A stretch of DNA of 64,000 nt. Source: Brevundimonas sp. (GTDB lineage Bacteria; Pseudomonadota; Alphaproteobacteria; Caulobacterales; Caulobacteraceae). The stretch covers positions 7,702 to 71,701 of the forward strand of contig NZ_QFNM01000010.1 in NCBI RefSeq assembly GCF_003248455.1, given 5' to 3'. Each line of letters starts with the position of its first letter. Positions within the stretch are counted from its first letter, which is position 1. The notes below the pieces were generated by a model, which did not search any database, was not told the DNA's origin, and saw nothing but the letters and a program-made list of their open reading frames with translations. This document shows, one piece after another, positions 54,300 to 62,240 of this stretch. The position numbers and the translations under genes were made by a program.

Positions 54300-55294
54300 G
54301 CCTCGGCCTCCGTTCCCTGCCCCCGCGCGACGAAGGCGTCGTGAAGATCGAGCACGGCGGCGAACACCTGATCGACGGTCAGCGCCTCGATGGGCGCGAA
54401 CTCGCCCCGACGCGGATTGGCGGCGACGGTGCGCGTCTTCGGCCCGCGCGGTCCGTACAGCCACCATTCCGTCGGACCGAAAAGACCCAGGGTCGGCACG
54501 CCGGCGGCCGCCGCCACATGCATCAGGCCCGAGTCGTTGCCCACGAACAGGGCCGCGCGCTGGATCGCCGCCGCCGAGGCCAGAATGTCGCCCTTGCCGA
54601 CGAAGTCGACGCCGGCCGGTCCGGCCGCCGTCAGGGCGGGCGTCGCCGCCGCCCGGTCGCCCGGACCCGGTCCGCCCACCAGCATGATGCGCCAGCCTGC
54701 GAAGCGGGGCTCGCCTCTCAGCCGACGGGTCAGTTCGCCCCATCGTTCGGCCGGCCAGCTCTTTCCCGGCTGCACCGCGATGGGCGCCAGCGCCAGGATC
54801 GGGCCGGGCGCCGCAGACGTTTGCGGATCGACGACAGCCGCCGCTTCGGCCCGGGCGCGGTCGTCGATGAACAGTTCCGGCTCCAGCGCCCGGGGGGCGC
54901 CCAGAAGCCGCGCGATCATCTCCACCTTCGGCGCGCCGTGTTCCATGGCGCGAGAATAGACCCGCCGCCGCCGCGCGGGCGTCAGCCAGGCCAGGATCGA
55001 GCCTCGACCGTCGATGATCAGATCCCAACGGGTCCCGACCACCTGGGCCCAGAGTTTGGGCCAGTGCATCTTGGACTTCAGCTTTTCGACCACCAGGACC
55101 CGCTCGACCCCGGGCGCCGAGCGATAGAAGGGCGCCGGCGGTCCGCCCGAGGCCACCGTGATCCGGGCGCCCGGCGTCTGGCGCAGGATCTCGCGGATCG
55201 CGCCGGAGGCGATGACGCTGTCGCCGATGCGATTGGGCGCGATGAACAGGACCTTGGGTGCGGGCAAACGAACGGCCTTTGTCGACTTCGACAC
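54296..55294 (-). CDS. Glycosyltransferase family 9 protein, upstream copy
   Basis: 332 residues if it starts at the GTG at 55294 (VSKSTKAVRLPAPKVLFI); longer frames run into the repeat and the divergent hydrolase start. GT9 pattern KVLFIAPNRIGDSVIASGAIREIL and FVGNDSGLMHVAAAAGVPTLGLFGPTEWW. Paralogue of the next gene, to which it is coupled. Probably LPS or surface glycan synthesis. The acceptor is unknown. Confidence 0.88.
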   Translation of the reverse strand: MSKSTKAVRLPAPKVLFIAPNRIGDSVIASGAIREILRQTPGARITVASGGPPAPFYRSAPGVERVLVVEKLKSKMHWPKLWAQVVGTRWDLIIDGRGSILAWLTPARRRRVYSRAMEHGAPKVEMIARLLGAPRALEPELFIDDRARAEAAAVVDPQTSAAPGPILALAPIAVQPGKSWPAERWGELTRRLRGEPRFAGWRIMLVGGPGPGDRAAATPALTAAGPAGVDFVGKGDILASAAAIQRAALFVGNDSGLMHVAAAAGVPTLGLFGPTEWWLYGPRGPKTRTVAANPRRGEFAPIEALTVDQVFAAVLDLHDAFVARGQGTEAEA

Positions 55295-55307
55295 CCCGTG
55301 TGCTGCA

Positions 55308-55345
55308 CCCTCGATCCTCGGGTCAAGCCCGGGGGATGACGGAGG
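55308..55345. repeat. REP-like palindrome upstream of the small hydrolase
   Basis: CCCTCGATCCTCGGGTCAAG then CCCGGGGGATGACGG: the common ATCCTCGGGTCAAGCCCGGG element with a short palindromic core. It lies between divergent genes, within 30-60 bases of both starts. Confidence 0.65.
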
Positions 55346-55370
55346 CCGAAAGTCCGGGCACAACGCCGCC

Positions 55371-56111
55371 ATGACCGATCTCCGCTCCCTGTCCCGCCCC
55401 GATGGCGAAACCCTGGCCCATCGTCGCGTCGAAGGCGACGGCCCGACCGCCGTCTGGGTCGGCGGCTTCCGCTCGGACATGGAGGGGACCAAGGCCCTGG
55501 CCCTGGACGCCGCCGCGCGCGAACGCGGCTGGAACTACGTCCGCTACGACCATTTCGCCCACGGCCGGTCTTCGGGCGACTGGCGCCAGGCCACAATCGG
55601 CCGCTGGCGCGAGGACGCCGTGGCCCTGATCGACAGCCTGTCGGGACCGGTCATCCCGGTCGGCTCGTCGATGGGCGGCTGGATTTCGCTGCTGGCGGCG
55701 CTGGCGCGTCCGGCGCGGATCAAGGGACTTGTGCTGGTCAATCCGGCCCAGGACTTCACCGAACGGCTGATGTGGCCCGGCCTGGCCGACCACGAACGCC
55801 AGGCCATCCTGCGCGAAGGCGAAACCCTGGTCGTCGAAGAGGGGCTGGGCGAATATGTCCTGACCCGGCGCATGTTCGAGGAGGCGCGGGACTGGCTGCT
55901 GCTGGACGGGTCCATCCACATCGCCGCGCCCGTCCACATCCTGCAAGGCCGCGCCGACGACGTCGTGCCTTGGCGCCATCAGATCGAACTGGTCGAGCGC
56001 CTGACCGGCGGCGACGTGCGCCTGGACCTGATCGAAGGCGGCGACCACCGCCTGTCGACGCCCGCCGACCTGGACCGACTGGTCGCGGCGGTCGAGGCGA
56101 TGCGCGTCTAG
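55371..56111 (+). CDS. Small alpha/beta hydrolase
   Basis: 246 residues from ATG 55371. Core elements: VWVGGFRSDMEGTKALALDAAARERGWNYVRYDHFAHGRSSGDW, nucleophile elbow GSSMGGW, acid in ILQGRADDVVPW and His in EGGDHRLST. This pattern is that of the cytoplasmic ABHD10/YqiA-like group (esterase or palmitoyl-esterase type). No signal peptide. Substrate unknown. Confidence 0.88.
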   Translation: MTDLRSLSRPDGETLAHRRVEGDGPTAVWVGGFRSDMEGTKALALDAAARERGWNYVRYDHFAHGRSSGDWRQATIGRWREDAVALIDSLSGPVIPVGSSMGGWISLLAALARPARIKGLVLVNPAQDFTERLMWPGLADHERQAILREGETLVVEEGLGEYVLTRRMFEEARDWLLLDGSIHIAAPVHILQGRADDVVPWRHQIELVERLTGGDVRLDLIEGGDHRLSTPADLDRLVAAVEAMRV

Positions 56112-56262
56112 GTCCTCCCCCGTTCGCGGGGGAGGGGGACCACGAAGTGGTGGAGGGGGCGGAAACGAGGCAGACCTCGACCGTTCCACATAGGGTGCGG
56201 GGCCCGCCCCCCCACCGCCTACCGCCTACGGCGGTCCCCTCCCCCGCTGAGGCGGGGGAGGA
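56112..56262. repeat. 150-bp compound palindromic repeat between convergent genes
   Basis: Left part has CCTCCCCCGTTCGCGGGGGA then GGTGGAGGGGGCGG; right part has CCGCCCCCCCACCGCC and CCTCCCCCGCTGAGGCGGGG, roughly in reverse. So two hairpins are nested in a larger imperfect palindrome. GC-rich palindromes of this kind are spread through related genomes. Here it separates the 3' ends of the hydrolase and aguB genes and probably stops transcription from both sides. Confidence 0.75.
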
Positions 56263-56267
56263 TCGGG

Positions 56268-57131
56268 TCAGCCCTTGCCCGTCAGCACCCCGTACAGGTC
56301 CGTGCGCCGGTCGCGGAAGAAGCCCCAGGCGGCGCGGTATTTGTCCAGTTCGTCCAGGTCGAAGCCGTGCACCAGCACCCCCTCCTCCTCGGCGCCCAGG
56401 CTTTCCACCAGTTCGCCCTGCTGATCGGCGATGAAGGAATGGCCGTAGAAGGTCTGGCCGACCTCCGTCACCGTCTCGTGGCCGATGCGGTTGGCGCCCA
56501 CCACCGGCACGGCGTTGGACACCGCATGGCCCTGCATGGCGCGCCGCCAGGGCTGGGCCGTATGCAGGGTCGCGTCGTGCGGCTCGGTGCCGATGGCGGT
56601 CGGATACATCAGGACGTCCGCGCCTATCAGCATCATGGCGCGCGCGGCTTCCGGGAACCACTGGTCCCAGCAGATGCCGACCCCGATCCTGCCGAAGCGC
56701 GTCTTCCACACCTTGAAGCCCGTGTCGCCCGGCCGGAAATAGTATTTCTCCTGATAGCCGGGGCCGTCGGGGATGTGGCTCTTCCTATAGACGCCCAGCG
56801 CCTCCCCGTCCGCGTCCAGCATGACCAGCGAGTTGTAATACTGCGGCCCGTCCTTCTCGAAGATGGACACCGGAATGGCCACGCCCAGGTCCTTCGCCAC
56901 CGGCGCCAGCGCCGTCACGCACGGATGCTCGCGCCATTCATAGGCGTGGCTGAACCAATGCTCCTCCTGCGACACGCAGAAATACGGCCCCTGGAACAGC
57001 TCCGACGGCAGGATCACCTGCGCGCCCTTGGACGCCGCCTCGCGCACGAAGTCGACGGTCTTGGCGATGTTGGCCTGAATGTCCTCGCCGTACGAGGTCT
57101 GGATGCCGGCGACGGTCAGTTTGCGGGTCAT
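56268..57131 (-). CDS. aguB: N-carbamoylputrescine amidase
   Basis: 287 residues from MTRKLTVAGIQTSY at 57131, with GGAG nine bases upstream. Nitrilase-superfamily enzyme that turns N-carbamoylputrescine into putrescine, CO2 and ammonia. Catalytic triad: Glu in LPSELFQGPYF, Lys in YRKSHIPDGPG, Cys in GICWDQWFPEAAR. C-terminal FDLDELDKYRAAWGFFRDRRTDLYG matches the family. It works after AguA. The two genes are separated by the inserted four-helix-bundle gene. Confidence 0.95.
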   Translation of the reverse strand: MTRKLTVAGIQTSYGEDIQANIAKTVDFVREAASKGAQVILPSELFQGPYFCVSQEEHWFSHAYEWREHPCVTALAPVAKDLGVAIPVSIFEKDGPQYYNSLVMLDADGEALGVYRKSHIPDGPGYQEKYYFRPGDTGFKVWKTRFGRIGVGICWDQWFPEAARAMMLIGADVLMYPTAIGTEPHDATLHTAQPWRRAMQGHAVSNAVPVVGANRIGHETVTEVGQTFYGHSFIADQQGELVESLGAEEEGVLVHGFDLDELDKYRAAWGFFRDRRTDLYGVLTGKG

Positions 57132-57142
57132 GCGGGGCTCCG

Positions 57143-57574
57143 GTGAAGAGTGCTGGTGAGCAAGAGGTGAGCTGATCAACGACGGTCGCCGAGCGATTTC
57201 ATCAGGCCCGTGGTCATGCGTCCCAGCTCGAACAGGTCGTCCATTATCGCACGAAACGGCGGCTCTTCGATGTATTCGAGACGGCGCGCGATGGTCAGCA
57301 GGGTCTCAAGTTCCGCAAGCGAGCCCCGCGCGATGCCGACGAAGTGCATGAACTCTCCGAGCGATCGACGCCCCGCCCATTCAGCGATGTTCGCCGGCAC
57401 GGAAACAGCCGCTCGACGGACCTGATTGACCAGGCCGTACTGCTCCGACTTCGGCCAATCGGCCGTTGTCCGGTAGAGCGTCTCGGTCATATCCAAGGCG
57501 ATCTGCCAGACCTTCAGGTCTCGGTGACTGCGGGGCGCGCCCCCGCTCACCCCTTGCTCACTGGCGCTCGTCAC
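57143..57574 (-). mobile_element. Putative small element: four-helix-bundle gene with 30-bp terminal inverted repeats
   Basis: The gene is bounded by two facing 30-base sequences: 57545-57574 (GTGACGAGCGCCAGTGAGCA... read leftward) and 57143-57172 (GTGAAGAGTGCTGGTGAGCA... read rightward). They match at 25 of 30 positions by eye. The GTG start of the gene is the first base triplet of the outer repeat. It abuts the aguA stop exactly (TGA then GTG) and ends 11 bases before the aguB start codon. The same ends occur without a gene between ruvA and ruvB (4672-4817). Confidence 0.6.
57176..57574 (-). CDS. Four-helix-bundle protein of the 23S rRNA intervening-sequence (S23) family
   Basis: 132 residues from GTG 57574. 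The core HRDLKVWQIALDMTETLYRTT, QYGLVNQVRRAAVSVPANIAEWAGR, FMHFVGIARGSLAELETLLTIARRLEYI is the signature of the family (TIGR02436 type), also the fold of Avd, the accessory protein of diversity-generating retroelements. The first ten codons lie in the terminal repeat. No 23S rRNA or reverse transcriptase is near. The protein has a basic face (RR repeatedly) and may bind nucleic acid. Role unknown. It is placed inside the aguA-aguB operon on the same strand. Confidence 0.88.
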   Translation of the reverse strand: MTSASEQGVSGGAPRSHRDLKVWQIALDMTETLYRTTADWPKSEQYGLVNQVRRAAVSVPANIAEWAGRRSLGEFMHFVGIARGSLAELETLLTIARRLEYIEEPPFRAIMDDLFELGRMTTGLMKSLGDRR

Positions 57575-58594
57575 TCACGCCGGCTCCTGCTGGGAGATGC
57601 AGTGGAACGATCCGCCGCCGGTCAGGATGGCGTTGGACGGCAGGGGGATGATCTCGCGATCGGGGAAGGCCTCCTTCAACGCCTGGCGCGCCATGTCGGC
57701 TGCGCGCGCGTCGCCGTATGTCGGCACGACCACGGCGCCGTTGGCGATCAGGAAGTTCATGTGGCTGGCGGGGATCGGGCGCTCGTCCTCGTCCAGCACC
57801 AGGCCGGGCGACGGAATCCTCAGCACACGGATCTTGCGCCCGGCCGCGTCGGTCATGGCCGACAGATCGCGCGCCACGGCGTCATAGACCTCGGCGTTGG
57901 GGTCGTCCTCGCCCCAGGCGATCGGGCAGGCGACCACGCCCGGCGCGACGAAGCGGGCCAGGTTGTCGACGTGGCCGTCGGTGTGGTCGTTCAGCAGGCC
58001 GTCGCCCAGCCACAGCACGACCCTGGCGCCGATCGCCTTTTCAAGCGCGGCGGCCGCGACCGCCTCATCCTGGTTCCAGGCCGGGTTGCGGTTGGGGTTC
58101 AACAGGCACTGGCGTGTGGTCAGGACCGTGCCCTCCCCGTCGTGATCCAGGGACCCGCCCTCCATGACGAAGTCGTTCCAGCTCAGGGCCACGCCGGCGT
58201 GTTCGCCGATCTGGGCCGCGACCAGATCGTCGCCCGGCATGTCGTATTTGCCGCCCCAGCCGTTGAACCGGAACGCCGCCGCCGTCCTGGACCCTGCGCC
58301 GAAGATCGGGCCGGTGTCGCGCAGCCAGACATCGCCGAAGGTCCCCGCCACGACCTCGACATTGTCCACGCCCGCCAGGCGCGCGCGAACCCCGGCCGCC
58401 AGTTCGGGCTTGCCGACCATCAGCCTGACCCGTTCCCGCCCCGGCCCGGCCAGCGCCCGAACCAGCCCCTCGACCTCGTCCTGCGCCTGCTTCAGCGCCT
58501 CGAACCAGTATTCCGCATGGCTGGGCCACCCCACCCACATGGCGCGGTGCGGAGCCCACTCGGCAGGGACGGCGGCAGGGATGGGAGCGGTCAT
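57575..58594 (-). CDS. aguA: Agmatine deiminase
   Basis: 339 residues. It hydrolyses agmatine to N-carbamoylputrescine and ammonia, the first step of polyamine synthesis by this path. The guanidine-modifying fold is shown by AEWAPHRAMWVGWPSHAEYW, RDTGPIFG, FNGWGGKYDMPGDDLVAAQIGEHAGV, EGGSLDHDGEGTVLTTRQCLLNPNRNP, GHVDNLARFV and the catalytic Cys in ILTGGGSFHCISQQEP at the C-terminus. Leads the operon with aguB. Confidence 0.95.
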   Translation of the reverse strand: MTAPIPAAVPAEWAPHRAMWVGWPSHAEYWFEALKQAQDEVEGLVRALAGPGRERVRLMVGKPELAAGVRARLAGVDNVEVVAGTFGDVWLRDTGPIFGAGSRTAAAFRFNGWGGKYDMPGDDLVAAQIGEHAGVALSWNDFVMEGGSLDHDGEGTVLTTRQCLLNPNRNPAWNQDEAVAAAALEKAIGARVVLWLGDGLLNDHTDGHVDNLARFVAPGVVACPIAWGEDDPNAEVYDAVARDLSAMTDAAGRKIRVLRIPSPGLVLDEDERPIPASHMNFLIANGAVVVPTYGDARAADMARQALKEAFPDREIIPLPSNAILTGGGSFHCISQQEPA

Positions 58595-58691
58595 GCGGGC
58601 GTCCTAGACAGGCGGCGACAGGGGGCACGGAGCCGCGCCATATGGCCCCAAGTCCCGCCGACTTCAACGCCGCCGCTTCCAGACAAACAAA

Positions 58692-58719
58692 AAGGGCGGC
58701 CCGCGAACGAACCGCCCTT
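58692..58719 (-). terminator. Rho-independent terminator of the TonB receptor gene
   Basis: An 8-bp stem AAGGGCGG/CCGCCCTT with a 12-base loop. Read leftward it is followed by TTTTTGTTTGT. It lies just past the receptor stop. Confidence 0.85.
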
Positions 58720-58742
58720 CTCTTTGCGCAATCGTGCTCCGC

Positions 58743-61700
58743 TTAGAACTTGTAGCGGACGCCGATCTTGGCTTGCCACACCGAGGAGGTGTTGATCGAG
58801 CTAGCCGTATCCTGGCTGAGGCCGTCGTACTGATAGAAGTTGCCGACGCCGGCGGCGCAGTTTGCGGAAGCCCGCTGGCAGTTCCGCGCCGTGACATCCG
58901 TGGAATAGTAGGGGAAGGCTAGTTGCTGGATCACACCCCACTCGTCGTTCAGCATGTTGCCGATATTTTCGATGTCGGCATACAGCGACAGACGCGCACC
59001 GCCCGGGAAGAAGGCCGGCAGTTCCTGTTCGATATGCAGGTCGAAGGTGGTCACGTCCGGCGACTTGAAGGCGTTGCGCGGCGTGATCTGACCCGCGTAA
59101 CCGGCCAGACCGGTGCGTTGCAGATACTGGTTGAACGCAGCGAAGTCGAAGCCTGCGGCGTAGCGAACGATGGGATCGCTGCTAGCGGTGACCTGACCCG
59201 ACGAGTCGGTCTTGGGCACGTAGAACAGGCCGCGTTGTTGCGAGGAGATTTCGCCGAAGAGGGTGTTCACGCCAGTGCCGTAGGCATAGCTGAAGTTCAG
59301 GCCCGAGCGACGCTGACCGAACAGATTGATGCGGGTCATGTAGTCGCCGAAGAAGGCGCGGCTGTAGCTGAGGTTCAGCTTGAATGCGTCTTCGATCTCG
59401 TAGTTTGAGTCTGAAACGACGATATTGTTCGGATCAGCCACCGCGACCTGCTGGTAGTTCGACTGGGCGACGGACGAGGTGCCCGGGTTACGCTCGGTTG
59501 AATCCAAGTAAGTATAGGAGAAGTTGAAGCCCAGCCCGCGAGCCCAGCCGTCGTACCACTCCTTGCTCAAAGAGATGGCGAACTGGTCAGTTTCACCGCC
59601 CGTGGTGTTGGTAAGCATGAGCACGGGCTGAGTGAACGGCGTAGCGGTGTCATTGAAGAAGGTCGGACGACCGTCGGGTGCGTTGACGCCCTGTTGACGC
59701 GCCAGATTGAGGTCAACCCAGCCCACGGCCTTGTCGATTTCCGAGTGGACATATTCGGCCCGCACGGTCCAGCCTTCGCCGACACCCCAACGGCTCAGAT
59801 CGAACGTCTGGACGGCGCCCAGCGAGGTCTTCCAGATGGAAGGCGTCTCGAAGGTCGGGTCGATGATGTTGATCAGGCCGGTGCCGAGGTTCGCGCTGGT
59901 GGTCACGCGGTCTTTGGCCACCTGGGCGACGTTGAAGCCGTCAACGTTGTCGAGGGCCGCAAACTCATCCCCCTGGCACACCGGGAAGGTGGTGGCGAAG
60001 TTGGAGGCGTAGCCGGCGCGCTTGCACTGGAACGTGCCAAGCAGGTTGCCGGTGTTCGTGTAGTTGTTCGAAACCCACACATTCGGCGAACCGCCCTGGA
60101 AGCGACCAAAGCCACCGTAAACGGTCAGAGAATCATTGGCGCGCCAGTTGAAGCCGAAGCGCGGCTGCAACACGGATATGCCGTCGATGTTGCTGTTGCT
60201 GGCGAAGCCGTAGGTGCGTTCGAACAGCGGGTTGGCCAAGGGCTTGTCGTCCGACTCGTACCAGTCGTAGCGCAGACCGGCGTTGACGGTCAGGCTGGGG
60301 CTGATCTGCCATTCGTCTTGGAAAAACAGGGTGTTCAGCGCATAGCTGAAAGAGGCGCCAGCGTCATTCTTATTGTTCGAGGCGGCGTTCTGATAGCCGA
60401 TAGAGGAGGCGCGGCCGGCTTCATAATCGGCGAGCGAGGCGAACTCGTATTCCGCGTTCGCGAACTGGACGAACAGGTTGAAGATTTCCGTCTCTTCACG
60501 CTCGTAGCCGAAGGTGAAGTTGTGACCGCCGTCCGCGCGATAGCTGCCGACGGCGCGATACTGATTGACGTCGTTCGTCAGCGCATTGGCATGCCGCGAC
60601 CGCTCTGGACCAAAGCGGATCGAGCGCCGCGGCGCCGGGCCGCCGGGGTTGTCCAGATAAACCTGGAAGGCGGCGAAGTCCGAACCGGCCAAGTTCGAGG
60701 AGATATTCTCGACCTCCTTGCGCGAGAATGCGAACTCGGTCGAAAAGCGGTCGGTCCAGTCCGAAAACAGCTGAGCCTTATAGGCTACCAGGTTCGACTC
60801 AAGCGTGTATGCCGAGGAAAGCAGGCCGACGCTGGGGTAGGTTCCGCTCGTAGATGTATTGTTCAGACTGAGGACGCCGCCCTTGGTCTGCTGATAGGAC
60901 ACGACGGCGCGGTGGCGGTCGTTGATGTTCCAGTCCAGCTTGGCGAAGTATTTCTCGTCCTGGGTGGTCAGTTCGTCGGCGATCGCGTCGAGCGGATCAT
61001 AGCCGTAGACGTCCCGAGCGATCTGACGGACTTGATTGACCAAGTCCTGAGTGATGCCGGGAACCTCAACCGGGGCGCCCGACCCGACGGGGCCGGTTAG
61101 GACCGGTTGGGTGGATTCGAACTTTTCATAGTTCGCGATAAAGAACAGTTTATCCTTGATGATCGGACCGCCGAGGGTGGCGCCCCATGTCTTCTCTTCG
61201 AATTCCGAACTCGACAGATCGACATTGCGACGCGCGCCGGTCTGGAAATCGTCGAAGCTGAAGGTGTCACCCTGCATGTCCTGGTCGGTCTTCTCGTAAA
61301 AGACCTCGCCGTGGAACTCGTTGGTGCCGGATTTGGTCACCGAGTTGATCACGCCGCCCTGGAACGAGCCATACTGGACATCATACGGCGCGACATCGAC
61401 GCTGACCGCTTCCAGAACCGAAATGGAGATGGGCGAACGAACGGTCGGATAGCCGCTGGCGGCCAGGCCGAAGTCGTCGCCTTGGCGAATACCGTCCACC
61501 AGGAAGGCGTTCATCCTGTTGCTCTGCCCGCCGATCGACAGGGCGTCGTTGTTCGACGGATCGACGGTGGCGAAGGGCGTCGTGCGGACGAAGTCGCGGA
61601 TGTCGCGACTGACGCTCGGCAGAGTCTCGATGTCGGCCAGGCCGATGTTGGAGCGCGGCGAGGTGCGCAGACCGCCGCCGGCCGAACCTGTCACCACGAT

Positions 61701-62072
61701 TTCGCCCAAATCCGAGGCGCCGCCCGTTTCCGCGCCAGCCACAACCAATTCGACAGCGACGGCCGTGCCGATACCGATCGAGGCGACCTGAGTGACCGCA
61801 TCGCCAGCCGCCGATGTGCTGCGGACCACATAAGGACCGCCAACGCGCAGGTTGCGGGCCGAGAACTGACCATTTGCGTCTGCGACAGTTGTCGCAACCG
61901 TGCCGGTCGGCACGTGCGTGATGGTGATGACGGCGCCTGCGATGGGCGCACCCGCAGCGTTATAAACGCCGCCCGACAAGGCGCCGGTCGTTTCCTGAGC
62001 GAAGGCGGCCGTCGAGGCAGACATCAAGATGGCGACGGCGGAGGCGCCGTACGCCAGGTTGCGGAAGGTCAT
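58743..62072 (-). CDS. TonB-dependent receptor with carboxypeptidase regulatory-like N-terminus (Oar-like)
   Basis: 1109 residues. Signal peptide MTFRNLAYGASAVAILMSAS ending AFAQ. A 75-residue carboxypeptidase regulatory-like domain follows (GALSGGVYNAAGAPIAGAVITITHVPTGTVATTVADANGQFSA), then a plug (IGGQSNRMNAFLVDGIRQGDD, FQGGVINSVTKSGTNEFHGEV) and a long 22-strand barrel ending in F (KIGVRYKF). Proteins of this build, named Oar in myxobacteria, lie in the outer membrane and take up or export large substrates. No partner TonB or ligand gene is near. Length is above the average of plain TonB receptors. Confidence 0.93.
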   Translation of the reverse strand: MTFRNLAYGASAVAILMSASTAAFAQETTGALSGGVYNAAGAPIAGAVITITHVPTGTVATTVADANGQFSARNLRVGGPYVVRSTSAAGDAVTQVASIGIGTAVAVELVVAGAETGGASDLGEIVVTGSAGGGLRTSPRSNIGLADIETLPSVSRDIRDFVRTTPFATVDPSNNDALSIGGQSNRMNAFLVDGIRQGDDFGLAASGYPTVRSPISISVLEAVSVDVAPYDVQYGSFQGGVINSVTKSGTNEFHGEVFYEKTDQDMQGDTFSFDDFQTGARRNVDLSSSEFEEKTWGATLGGPIIKDKLFFIANYEKFESTQPVLTGPVGSGAPVEVPGITQDLVNQVRQIARDVYGYDPLDAIADELTTQDEKYFAKLDWNINDRHRAVVSYQQTKGGVLSLNNTSTSGTYPSVGLLSSAYTLESNLVAYKAQLFSDWTDRFSTEFAFSRKEVENISSNLAGSDFAAFQVYLDNPGGPAPRRSIRFGPERSRHANALTNDVNQYRAVGSYRADGGHNFTFGYEREETEIFNLFVQFANAEYEFASLADYEAGRASSIGYQNAASNNKNDAGASFSYALNTLFFQDEWQISPSLTVNAGLRYDWYESDDKPLANPLFERTYGFASNSNIDGISVLQPRFGFNWRANDSLTVYGGFGRFQGGSPNVWVSNNYTNTGNLLGTFQCKRAGYASNFATTFPVCQGDEFAALDNVDGFNVAQVAKDRVTTSANLGTGLINIIDPTFETPSIWKTSLGAVQTFDLSRWGVGEGWTVRAEYVHSEIDKAVGWVDLNLARQQGVNAPDGRPTFFNDTATPFTQPVLMLTNTTGGETDQFAISLSKEWYDGWARGLGFNFSYTYLDSTERNPGTSSVAQSNYQQVAVADPNNIVVSDSNYEIEDAFKLNLSYSRAFFGDYMTRINLFGQRRSGLNFSYAYGTGVNTLFGEISSQQRGLFYVPKTDSSGQVTASSDPIVRYAAGFDFAAFNQYLQRTGLAGYAGQITPRNAFKSPDVTTFDLHIEQELPAFFPGGARLSLYADIENIGNMLNDEWGVIQQLAFPYYSTDVTARNCQRASANCAAGVGNFYQYDGLSQDTASSINTSSVWQAKIGVRYKF

Positions 62073-62240
62073 AAGCTATCCCCAGCTGGTGGACCGAAAA
62101 ATGGTCTAGGACATGATCGGCATGTCGCAATCCAGCCTCCTCTAGGACCGATGTCGGAACCTGGGGCGACAGTTATGTGACAACAATATGACACGCACGA
62201 AGGGTGGTCTTGGCGCCACACCTGAGCCTGGTTTCAACGC

